Assembly: GCF_040760075.1 (NCBI RefSeq)
Contig: NZ_CP142884.1
Location: 3,472,001-3,536,000 of the forward strand
DNA from: Sphingobacterium sp. R2
GTDB taxonomy: Bacteria; Bacteroidota; Bacteroidia; Sphingobacteriales; Sphingobacteriaceae
DNA length: 64,000 bases
Reading direction: 5' to 3'
The notes under the pieces are model-generated. The model was not told the origin of the DNA, made no database searches, and saw only the letters and a program-made list of their open reading frames with translations. Positions 32,687-41,034 of this stretch are shown piece by piece (the first letter of the stretch is position 1; each line of letters begins with the position of its first letter). A program made the translations under genes and the position numbers.

Positions 32687-35113
32687 ATGTCGCACCATCA
32701 GAGACAACTTTTTTTAGCAGCACTGGGGCTATTGGCTACCGCAAATACGGCGCAGGCGCAGCGCAGACCCGCAGTGGACACCTTACGGAACATTACACTC
32801 CCCACCGCCGAAGCCATCGGCACAGTGTCGGGACATGGGCGAAAGACGAGGCTAGACCGCAATCAGTTGGAGCGTTTACAGGCGCAAACGCTCGGCGAAA
32901 AATTGAGCCATATATCGGGGGTTCAAAACGCTTCGTTTGGTCCCAATTCAGGTGTGCCCATGATCCGTAGCCTCAGTGGAAGCCGGGTTAGTGTGCTGTC
33001 CAATGGTTTATCCATCAATGATCTGTCGGGAATCAGCCCAAACCTCAACCCAAATTTCGATATGGACAATCTACGCGAAATAGAGGTTTACAAGGGGGCC
33101 ACGAGCGTGCTCTTCGGCGGAAAAGCAATTGGCGGTGCAGTTAATGTCAAAGACAATACGATTCCGGCAGTGCGGGTGCAAGGTGGAATTTCCGCTCAGG
33201 CCAAGGCCGAGTTGGGCACCAATAGCGGCAATAGCCAGTCGCTTGCCTTTGATACCAATGTTGGAAAATATGGGGTAGTCCATATCGGTGGCATGCGGCT
33301 CGCGCACGGCAACCTCAAGATCCCGGGCAATACCAAGGCCCCGATAGCTTACGATCCGAAGATCGATCATTTGACGGCCGATATGGCGCAGGTCCATGTC
33401 GACCGCGAAACAATCCGCAACCTGACGCTGTATCCCTATCTGAGCCAGTTTGTGATCGATAATCTAAACGACCCCAGGTGGGGCTTGTCGGAGGCCGACC
33501 TGTATACCTTTGAAGATTACTCATTCATTAACGGCGAAAAGGTGCTAAATCCCCGAAATAACAAATATATCGCTGGGCAGGATCCCAATACGCCCCTGTA
33601 TACGGAGGTCGTGCATGGCATTACCGATTACGCTCCTGTCCAGCGTGGTGTGATGCCCAATAGCCATGCCGCCAAACAGGCGGTCAACGCCGGCGCCAGT
33701 TACATCAGGGACAACTTTCAGGTAGGCCTCGGACTTTATGCCCTTGAGAGTTATTACGGTATCCCGGGATTTGCACAGCGCAATAAGCCGGTGCATAGCC
33801 ATACCCCCACAACATGGACGCCGATCTATGAACCGATAAACACGCGCAGCTATTCCTATGCCTGGCAGTTGGAATCGGCTTATCAACCCAAAACACGGCT
33901 CATCCCCGAGGTCAAATTGCAGTATAGAGGTGAGTCGTCCGATGATCGGGAGCTTCTGGGCAGGTATCGGGTTAATAAATTTGCCAGTGCCCGTCATGCG
34001 GTTCGATCGGAAATAACCCAACAGTATAGCCGTTTTTGGTCTGCGGTGAGTGGAGTAGATTTTTCTATTGCGGCTATAGAAGGGCAAGGGGAGCGGCGTT
34101 ATATACCCAACAATTTAAGTCGGGAAGGCGGGATCTTTACCCTGCAGACCATAGATTTCAAACCAATGGCTGTTCATGTAGGCTATCGGCACGATTGGGT
34201 GGCCCGGCGTACCCTGTCCGATCCAACTTACCAGCGGAGCAGGGGCTTGGCCGGAGGGAACTTTTCCAACAGGGATTTTAAGTTAAACCATTTTTCGGGT
34301 GATATCAGCTATTCCATTGCCGACATGGGCTATGTACAGGCAACCTATACACATGCCGAACGTGCACCAGGGGTAAATGAACTGTATGCCGGTAATGACC
34401 ATTTTGCAATCTTAGTGGAAGAAAATGGAGACGATCGTCTCGCCAAAGAGAGCGCCAATGCTTACGAGCTGTCCGGTGGTATACACTATGGCGGATTAAA
34501 ACTCTCGGCAACGCATTACCGCAGTTTTTTTACCAACTATCTCTATCTGGCGCATACCGGTCTTTCGCGGTCTGGAGGCTTTTTAGTGAAGGAATGGCGG
34601 GCATCAGACACCGAGATTAGGGGCTGGGAGCTTATGGGGAGCTATACTTATGCATGGACGACAGAAGGCCATGTGGAATTCAATACGTTCGCTGATCTGG
34701 TCAAAAATAGAAACACCTCGGACGATAGCATGCGCAAGTGGGCGGAAGGAGATTTTATGCCCAACCTTCCTACCAGCAGGTATGGATGGGCGGTGGCATT
34801 TCGCTATAAGAAGTTTGCCGGCAACGTTAATTTTGACCGGTATCTGAAACAGCGTTATTTAGGTAAAAATATCAATATTGAACCACCTATGCCAGCCTAT
34901 TCCTTGCTATCTGGTCAATTAGGTTACAAGGTGAATCTAAAAAAATATGAATTTGTCTATTTTATTTCTGGAAATAATCTATTGAATATGGAAGCACGCC
35001 CGCAAAATTCCATACTCAAATATCTAGCTCCGCTACCGGGACGTAATATTTCCATCGGCGTGAAGCTTAATACGCCCTATCCCGCATCATCCGCCGGAGC
35101 AGCTCCATACTGA
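32687..35113 (+). CDS. TonB-dependent outer-membrane receptor
   Basis: Start ATG 32687 gives a clean signal peptide (MSHHQRQLFLAALGLLATAN, cut after AQA). The plug domain follows: LGEKLSHISGVQNASFGPNS, IRSLSGSRVSVLSNG, then IEVYKGATSVLFGGKAIGG. The barrel ends in NISIGVKLNTPYP and a short tail. It lacks the SusC N-terminal carboxypeptidase-like domain, so it is a classical siderophore/metal/cofactor-type receptor of about 808 residues. The YGIPGFAQ loop followed by HSH recalls ZnuD-like metal receptors, which is only a hint. It is divergent from a surface lipoprotein and overlaps the Crp/Fnr gene end to end. Confidence 0.88.
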   Translation: MSHHQRQLFLAALGLLATANTAQAQRRPAVDTLRNITLPTAEAIGTVSGHGRKTRLDRNQLERLQAQTLGEKLSHISGVQNASFGPNSGVPMIRSLSGSRVSVLSNGLSINDLSGISPNLNPNFDMDNLREIEVYKGATSVLFGGKAIGGAVNVKDNTIPAVRVQGGISAQAKAELGTNSGNSQSLAFDTNVGKYGVVHIGGMRLAHGNLKIPGNTKAPIAYDPKIDHLTADMAQVHVDRETIRNLTLYPYLSQFVIDNLNDPRWGLSEADLYTFEDYSFINGEKVLNPRNNKYIAGQDPNTPLYTEVVHGITDYAPVQRGVMPNSHAAKQAVNAGASYIRDNFQVGLGLYALESYYGIPGFAQRNKPVHSHTPTTWTPIYEPINTRSYSYAWQLESAYQPKTRLIPEVKLQYRGESSDDRELLGRYRVNKFASARHAVRSEITQQYSRFWSAVSGVDFSIAAIEGQGERRYIPNNLSREGGIFTLQTIDFKPMAVHVGYRHDWVARRTLSDPTYQRSRGLAGGNFSNRDFKLNHFSGDISYSIADMGYVQATYTHAERAPGVNELYAGNDHFAILVEENGDDRLAKESANAYELSGGIHYGGLKLSATHYRSFFTNYLYLAHTGLSRSGGFLVKEWRASDTEIRGWELMGSYTYAWTTEGHVEFNTFADLVKNRNTSDDSMRKWAEGDFMPNLPTSRYGWAVAFRYKKFAGNVNFDRYLKQRYLGKNINIEPPMPAYSLLSGQLGYKVNLKKYEFVYFISGNNLLNMEARPQNSILKYLAPLPGRNISIGVKLNTPYPASSAGAAPY

Positions 35114-35612
35114 TGCCCATAAATTGAGCGAGCTCCTTCTGCGTAATGTGGGCGAGGAGGTTCGGATAATGATCAAAAACAAAATCATATTTGTCCTGAT
35201 TATGCAGCGACAGCAGTTTGTGCCGATAGTCAAGATAGCGCAGCTGCTGATCCTTGAGGTGGGCGTACAGGTAAAAAACCTTTGGGTTGTAGGCATTGAT
35301 CGCTTCCAGTTGACGGAATGAGGTGCGGAACGTCTGGCAATCGCTCAGCGCGACAAAGCGATAATTGTGCTTTTGATTGGGGATCATCAGCGATTCGCCG
35401 GCAAGGGCATAGCGTACCGGACAGGTCTTTTCATATTTGCCAAAAATTCCCTCGGTAATCAGGTACAGATCGCCCCAGTCGTTTATAAGATGCTCACCCT
35501 TAACGAATTTTTCCGCTTCCAAGAGTGAGGATAGCTCAGGGATATCATACTGCCAATGGGGAAGGATATCCTTAAAAAAAGGGTCGAGCTGCGCATGTTT
35601 ACTTCTCCTCAT
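35067..35612 (-). CDS. Crp/Fnr family transcriptional regulator
   Basis: The 181-residue protein has a cyclic-nucleotide-binding-like beta-roll (KFVKGEHLINDWGDLYLITE) with the following helix, and a short C-terminal HTH (LAHITQKELAQFMGISMELL, then RRMMRD). There are no N-terminal cysteines of oxygen-sensing Fnr, so it binds another effector or none. It is the type abundant in Bacteroidota. Its end overlaps the TonB-receptor 3' end by 47 bp in convergent orientation. Confidence 0.85.
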   Translation of the reverse strand: MRRSKHAQLDPFFKDILPHWQYDIPELSSLLEAEKFVKGEHLINDWGDLYLITEGIFGKYEKTCPVRYALAGESLMIPNQKHNYRFVALSDCQTFRTSFRQLEAINAYNPKVFYLYAHLKDQQLRYLDYRHKLLSLHNQDKYDFVFDHYPNLLAHITQKELAQFMGISMELLRRMMRDRAY

Positions 35613-36247
35613 ATGTAAGCGTTTTTTCGTTTTGCCTGTCTAACATGGATCAGCAATTTATCAAACTTATAATCATATCGCAATTTTTGGGAAATAAAGG
35701 TATTCAATAGGGTTAAATAGACTATATACAGGGATGAATAGGAAGCGTGTGCCTGAACTATTGCACGATAAATCTATTCGTCCCTAGAAATTACTTTATT
35801 TCCCATTACTTCTATAGATAAAATGTAATGCACATATTTGTAGCGTTGACCCGCGGTGGTCCAAAGAAATGCCGAGCAGATAGGAACTAAAATAAGTTAA
35901 ATGATAAATTTTTCGCCGCTAAAGAAAAGCTGATAATGCTATGCGGAAGGTGGGCTTAAATGACCAAATAAGAAATTTAAAATTTATTGTTAATCAGGTT
36001 GTTATCGCATAATTTAGTTGACCATCCACAGTAGAATCAAAAGGGTTGAAATTATGGTTAATAATAGGGCTAAAAAATTGTTTAATAATTATAATTTGAT
36101 TTGTTTATGTTTAATTATTATCTTGGCTTAAAATAGCAGTTATATGATGATCCTAGCAACAGTTCAGATACAAGTAAAGACAACGAATGGAAGTGACCGA
36201 CCGTTCACGCTATTTTAATGTTAAACTAACTTTTATAAACGAAGGTA
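35613..36247. other. AT-rich intergenic region
   Basis: About 635 bases without a gene. A histidine kinase partner for the following LytTR regulator would be expected nearby, but no open frame of suitable size is here. The segment from 35980 to 36140 is very AT-rich. No confident promoter pair was found. Confidence 0.45.
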
Positions 36248-36961
36248 ATGGCAAAATACGATGTAATGATTATTGACGACGATCCCTACGATATCCGTAT
36301 CGCAGAAAGCGCATTGCGGTAAATCAAGGAGGTAGGTGATGTGCGCTGTTTTACAAAACCGATTGATGGTTTCAACAGCATCATGGATAATCCCCCGGAT
36401 GTATTGCTTTTGGATGTGGAGATGCCCGAGATGTCGGGGATGGATCTGTACCAGACACTGCCGCTGGCAAAAAGGCCCCCCGTTATTCTATGTACCAATT
36501 CGCAGCAGTATGCTTACGAGGCCATTAAAATCGCCGTGGCCGACTACCTCATCAAACCGGTGAGGTTTCCCGAACTTTTTGTGGCTTTTGAGCGCGCGCT
36601 CCATCAGAAAAATGTACACATCAACATGCATGTCCAGAGCGAGCCCATCGGGAAATGGTTTACCTTCAAAAAGATGCATCGATTTGTACTCTTCACTGAT
36701 ATCCTGGCGGTATCGTCCAGTAAAAATTATGCAACCTTTCACCTGCGGCAGGCAGAGGACGATTTTAACTACCGCATCACGATGGACGAGGTAGAAACGA
36801 TGCTACCAAAAAGTACTTTCGTGCGCATACACCGCGGTTTTATTGTGAGTGTCAACTTTGCCAAGAAAGTTGTCAATCGTAAGATTTTATTTCCTGATCG
36901 TACCGATCTCGATATTAGCGTCAGTACGATGGGGCTGATAAGATTACGCCAATACGCCTGA
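36248..36961 (+). pseudogene. LytTR response regulator interrupted by an in-frame stop
   Basis: ATG 36248 opens a receiver domain (MAKYDVMIIDDDPYDIRIAE), but codon 25 is TAA (36320-36322). The frame then continues without interruption to 36961: the phosphoacceptor LLLDVEMPEMSGMDLY, the KPVRFPEL loop with its conserved Lys-Pro, and a C-terminal LytTR DNA-binding domain (VRIHRGFIVSVNFAKKVVNR). An AAGGAGG at 36326-36332 and a GTG at 36341 could restart translation, giving a receiver that keeps the phosphorylated aspartate but lacks the first acidic pocket residues. No kinase gene is adjacent. Confidence 0.75.
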
Positions 36962-37007
36962 TGGGTGTATGGGTTATACACTTTTTATAAACCTTAAATT
37001 AATAACA

Positions 37008-37322
37008 ATGCCCAAAAAACAATACCTCAGGGGCTTACTATTAAGTCCGGGGCAAGCCTATGCCCAAAAATTAATCTTGCTGGAACTTATGGCCGTCAAG
37101 CGTCAGCTTGCGGCATACCTCGAACTGCGCGAGCAGCTGGAACAGGAAAATATGCTGCTGCGGGATGCCGAATACGTCAAATCGCATGTCGGTATCTCTA
37201 CCGAAACGCTCTATCGGCTGCAGCGCGATGGACATATCTGTATCGCCAAGCGCGTACACAATAAACGCTACTACCGCGATGTGGATGTGGAGCGGCTGCG
37301 CCAACATTACCGTGGCCTGTAG
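37008..37322 (+). CDS. Helix-turn-helix protein, MerR/excisionase-like
   Basis: The 104-residue protein has a charged N-terminal helix (LILLELMAVKRQLAAYLELR) that probably forms a coiled coil. A winged helix-turn-helix of the HTH_17/excisionase type follows at about residues 52-100 (YVKSHVGISTETLYRLQRDG, then KRYYRDVDVERLRQHY). It is a small DNA-binding regulator. The start at 37008 (MPKKQYLRG) is preferred to an upstream frame opening at 36969. It is followed by a strong terminator. The target is unknown. Confidence 0.75.
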   Translation: MPKKQYLRGLLLSPGQAYAQKLILLELMAVKRQLAAYLELREQLEQENMLLRDAEYVKSHVGISTETLYRLQRDGHICIAKRVHNKRYYRDVDVERLRQHYRGL

Positions 37323-37369
37323 TACGGTCTTCCCTACATTTTTACCTATTGAAATGGAGCTGATTTGAG

Positions 37370-37396
37370 CGCCGCCCTGCCTGGGGCGGCGTTTTT
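37370..37396 (+). terminator. Rho-independent terminator
   Basis: CGCCGCCC pairs with GGGCGGCG over a six-base loop and is followed by TTTTT, about 50 nt after the HTH gene stop. Confidence 0.85.
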
Positions 37397-37603
37397 AGGC
37401 AATTGGCCACTTTCTCCCGACCTTTTCCCAACCAATTCCTGCCTTTACAGCAATTTTCATCGTATTGGCTTCGGGTGCCCCTCGGCCCAAATTCGAACAA
37501 GACCCGAGGCGGACCCGATAAAATTTCGATGAATGCTGGGAGTTGGTAGCGAGTGAATAGGTTAATAAGGAACCAATAGCTTAATAAGGAATCAATAGGA
37601 GAA

Positions 37604-38389
37604 TTAGCTCCTTTTTAGCTTAAATTCTGTCGGTCTCATATTGGTGAGTTGCTGAAAATTGTTGCTAAATGCAGCGATATTGGAATAGCCAATAGCATAG
37701 GCAATCTGCGTCATGTTCAGATCGGTATCTTTGATCAATTCCATGGCACGAATAATCCGCAGCATTTTTAAGTATTGAACAAAGGTAATGTGCAGCTTGG
37801 TCTGAAATAATCGGGTCAGGCTGCGCACACTCATGCCCGACCACTGCGCAATGGTATCGAGGCTGAGATCTTCATTCAACCGATTTCTAATGTTATCCGT
37901 GATGGCATTGAGCCGTTGATCATCTGTTGTCGGCAGCTGGATGGAGAATTTTTTAAGGCTTTCTTTCGATAATACGCCTTTAAGCGTAGTCAAAAACTCA
38001 AATTCCCATGAACCGACGCAATAATCACCCTGCCATTTTTCGCTAAACAAGAGCATCTCTGCCAGCAGCCTGCTTACGGGATAAATACCCAGTTCATCAT
38101 AAAAATCACTTGATTCTTGTGCAGGAAAGTAAATATTGATAATGTACAGATCCTGCGTATTAAACATCAAATTGTGCGGGTAGTGAGCTGGAATCCAGAT
38201 GTAGTGATTGGAAGGAATATAAAAATTCTTTTCGTCGGTCTGCAGATACGCAATACCCCCATACACCATCAGCAGCTGCGCCTTGTCGTGCTGGTGAGCA
38301 GGCAGGCGCTGTTCGGTCTGCTGTCGCATGACGAGGATGGAGTCGGGCTGTTGATCCACACGATTGATTAATTGGCGAAGGCTATCCAT
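37604..38389 (-). CDS. AraC family regulator of the divergent efflux operon
   Basis: The 261-residue protein has an N-terminal cupin (QLLMVYGGIAYLQTDEKNFY, then HYIWIPAHYPHNLMF) and a C-terminal pair of HTH motifs (LDTIAQWSGMSVRSLTRLFQ and MTQIAYAIGYSNIAAFSNNF) ending in MRPTEFK. It is a ligand-responsive transcription factor. It is divergent from a TolC/EmrA/EmrB-like operon, which it probably controls. Its ATG lies five bases after a TAAATTTG box (38402-38395, minus strand), so the message may be leaderless. Confidence 0.9.
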   Translation of the reverse strand: MDSLRQLINRVDQQPDSILVMRQQTEQRLPAHQHDKAQLLMVYGGIAYLQTDEKNFYIPSNHYIWIPAHYPHNLMFNTQDLYIINIYFPAQESSDFYDELGIYPVSRLLAEMLLFSEKWQGDYCVGSWEFEFLTTLKGVLSKESLKKFSIQLPTTDDQRLNAITDNIRNRLNEDLSLDTIAQWSGMSVRSLTRLFQTKLHITFVQYLKMLRIIRAMELIKDTDLNMTQIAYAIGYSNIAAFSNNFQQLTNMRPTEFKLKRS

Positions 38390-38394
38390 GTGGC

Positions 38395-38456
38395 CAAATT
38401 TAGTAAATATTAGGCTAATTATATAAAAATAGGATCTGTGGTGTTGGATAATTTTG
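38395..38456. promoter_or_regulatory. Divergent -7 boxes for the AraC gene and efflux operon
   Basis: TAAATTTG on the minus strand (38402-38395) and TAATTTTG on the plus strand (38449-38456) both match TAnnTTTG. Neither has a good -33 TTTG, which fits activator-dependent promoters. The 46 bases between them are the likely AraC-binding region. Confidence 0.45.
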
Positions 38457-38634
38457 CGGTGTTAATCTTCATAAAATCAACATGCAACAAAAAATAATAA
38501 AACCGGATAAAAAAATCTTGCCGCATCCATCGGAAGAGACAGACAAAATGTATCGGTATTGGCTGGCTTGTGCCTATACCAGTCCGCTGATGCCCCTATG
38601 CGATCTAACGTTTGCTTTTGATGCATGCAACAAG

Positions 38635-39975
38635 ATGCTCAAGCGGTGGTTAAAAAAAAGGAAAGCATTGGCTATGCTATTGCTGTTGGTCGCGCCCGCT
38701 ATTTGCGCGCAGCAGACAGAAAAAACCGAACCCTTAAGTTTGGAAGAAATGTGGACCGTGGCCGAGAAAAATAACCGGCAGCTCAAACTATCCGACCTTT
38801 ATCTTCAGCAAAGTAAATTAGAAATATTGGAAGCCAAAGACCGCCTGCTGCCCGAACTATCGGTTGGTGCCGATGTAAAGCTCAATTCCAAATTTCTGAT
38901 CTATGCCGATGGACTGTTTGCTGCCCCAAAGGATGTGCCGGTAAAAGGCTACGGCTATGGCGTCGGCTACAACCTGAACGTCAATCTGTACAATGGCGGG
39001 AAGGACAAAAGGAACATCGCCCTGAAAAAGGAAGAGACCACACGAAAACAGTATGAAGCAGAGCAGCAAAAGCATCGCGTAAAGTATGATGTCGCTGTCG
39101 CTTATTTCGATCTCTACAAGTTTTTGCATTTCCACGATTTTCTTGACGCAGAGATCGAAGCGGAGCAAAAGCAAATGCGGTTAATAGAAAGTCTGCATAC
39201 CAACGGTACTGTGCTGAAGAGTGATGTGCTGCGAACCTCGGTAAAATTGACCGAGTTGCAACTGAACCTTTCCGATGTGACAAAAAAGATTGAAATCGCC
39301 AAACAAAGGCTCAATATACTGATGGGGCGTGCAAACGACGCGGCACTGGCAATTAACTATACAGACAGTGCTGCAGTAGATGGTTTCGAAGATGATCGCT
39401 ACACCGCGTATATAGATCTGGCTTTAAACCAATCCCCGGCATACAAAATAGCCCATAGTGACATCAAATCGAGCGAACTGAACGTCAGGCAGATGAAAGC
39501 GATGGTATTGCCCCAAGTTTCGTTGTACGCTCACTATAATTACACCTATCCACAGATTTCCTTTTATCCGTATTCAAATGATCTGTGGGGATTTGGTCAG
39601 ACTGGTATCAAAGTGCAGTACGCTATTGACAACCTGTTCAAGAGTAAACATACAGTCGCGCATGCCCTGGTGCTCCGTAATGAGGCTCAGGAAAAAGCGA
39701 ACCTTCAAAAAGATGAGATCTATCTGCAGGTAAAAGAAGCGTATTTACAGCGGCAGCAGGCTTTGGAGCGGGTCAAAACGGCCGAACAGAATATTCTTGA
39801 AACCACGGAAACCGTCCGTGTGATCAGAAGCAGTTATTTAAATCAGGAATCATTGCTGACCGACCTGATGGAGGCTGAAAATTCGCTATTGGAAGCAAAA
39901 TTTAACCTCACAACCGCACAGACAAACGTAAAATTAAGCCATATCAGACTATTGGCCATTGTAGGAATTCTTTAA
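38635..39975 (+). CDS. TolC-family outer-membrane efflux protein
   Basis: Start ATG 38635 gives a signal peptide (MLKRWLKKRKALAMLLLLVA, then APAICAQ). An in-frame ATG at 38482 would add 51 unlikely residues. The mature part has the two long helical repeats of TolC/OEP proteins: LEEMWTVAEKNNRQLKLSDL, TTRKQYEAEQQKHRVKYDVA and YLNQESLLTDLMEAENSLLE are typical. It forms the outer-membrane duct of a tripartite pump with the two following genes. Confidence 0.9.
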   Translation: MLKRWLKKRKALAMLLLLVAPAICAQQTEKTEPLSLEEMWTVAEKNNRQLKLSDLYLQQSKLEILEAKDRLLPELSVGADVKLNSKFLIYADGLFAAPKDVPVKGYGYGVGYNLNVNLYNGGKDKRNIALKKEETTRKQYEAEQQKHRVKYDVAVAYFDLYKFLHFHDFLDAEIEAEQKQMRLIESLHTNGTVLKSDVLRTSVKLTELQLNLSDVTKKIEIAKQRLNILMGRANDAALAINYTDSAAVDGFEDDRYTAYIDLALNQSPAYKIAHSDIKSSELNVRQMKAMVLPQVSLYAHYNYTYPQISFYPYSNDLWGFGQTGIKVQYAIDNLFKSKHTVAHALVLRNEAQEKANLQKDEIYLQVKEAYLQRQQALERVKTAEQNILETTETVRVIRSSYLNQESLLTDLMEAENSLLEAKFNLTTAQTNVKLSHIRLLAIVGIL

Positions 39976-39984
39976 TCAACTATC

Positions 39985-41034
39985 ATGAACAAAAATAAAA
40001 CAGATCAAATTGTGATCCGCCTGACCCAGGGATTGGGCATTGCTTTATTCGTAGGCATCTTGATTTGGGGAGCTGCCTATTTTTTGAAAGGGTATCGCTA
40101 TGAGCAGACCAACGATGCCCAGGTAGATGCTTATCTCTCACCCATAAATGCCAAAGTGGGCGGATACATCAGCAAAATCCATTACAAAGACAATCAGCTG
40201 GTTAAAAAAGGGGACACGCTTGTCGTCATTGAACTGGACGAGTATGGACTGAAAAAAGATGCCGCATCGGCAGAATTGCGGAGTGCACAGGCCAAATTAC
40301 CCATATTGGCCGCAAACGAAGAAACGCAACGTAAAAGTATTGCGGTGATCAAAGCTCAGTTGGCGGGAGCGAAAGCCAGATTGCAGCAGCAGCAAAGAGA
40401 ATTTGGACGCTATAAAAATCTACTGGCAGATGAATCGACCACACAGCAAAAATTTGACAACGTCAGTACTGCGCTATCCATTGCACAATCGGATTACGAT
40501 CAGGCTAACGCATCGTTGCAGGTAGCCGAATCCAAATTAACTGATTTTAGCGCACAGCAGCGGGCGATAGAGGCAGAGATAAAAATGAAGGAAACCTTGC
40601 TACAAAGGCAGGAACTGGACATCCGGTATACAGTTATAACGGCACCTTTTGACGGGCAGATCGGTAAAAAGACAATTCAGGAGGGGCAACTGATACAGCC
40701 CGGGCAGATCTTGGCTTTTTTGGTGAACAAGGCCGAAGAAAAGTGGGTGATGGCCAATTTTAAGGAAACACAGGTCGGTAAATTCACCGTCGGGCAAGCG
40801 GTAGCGATTGAGGTAGATGCTTTTCCGAAAGAGCGCTTCAACGGGACCATCGAGTCGCTGTCGCCAACAACGGGTTCACGCTACTCGCTACTGCCACCGG
40901 ATAACGCGACCGGCAATTTTGTGAAAATTACGCAACGTATTCCTGTTCGGATTAAATTAACCGATACGGCTGAAAAGTTAGGAAAACTCTCTGCCGGAAT
41001 GAATGCCAATGTCTATGTTTTAAAAGCGGAATGA
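39985..41034 (+). CDS. HlyD/EmrA-type periplasmic adaptor
   Basis: The 349-residue protein has one N-terminal membrane anchor (GIALFVGILIWGAAYFLKGY), a split lipoyl domain (TNDAQVDAYLSPINAKVGGY and ITAPFDGQIGKKTIQEGQLI), a long coiled-coil hairpin (residues 85-200) and a beta-barrel domain. The TNDAQVDAY start is the EmrA/HlyD_D23 signature. It links the inner-membrane MFS pump to the TolC-like duct. It lies 10 nt after the TolC gene and overlaps the next gene (ATGATG). Confidence 0.92.
   Translation: MNKNKTDQIVIRLTQGLGIALFVGILIWGAAYFLKGYRYEQTNDAQVDAYLSPINAKVGGYISKIHYKDNQLVKKGDTLVVIELDEYGLKKDAASAELRSAQAKLPILAANEETQRKSIAVIKAQLAGAKARLQQQQREFGRYKNLLADESTTQQKFDNVSTALSIAQSDYDQANASLQVAESKLTDFSAQQRAIEAEIKMKETLLQRQELDIRYTVITAPFDGQIGKKTIQEGQLIQPGQILAFLVNKAEEKWVMANFKETQVGKFTVGQAVAIEVDAFPKERFNGTIESLSPTTGSRYSLLPPDNATGNFVKITQRIPVRIKLTDTAEKLGKLSAGMNANVYVLKAE

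Noticed and set aside
33545-34087. 180-codon antisense frame in the TonB receptor
   Set aside because: Long antisense frames are common in these GC-richer genes; the receptor frame has full domain support.
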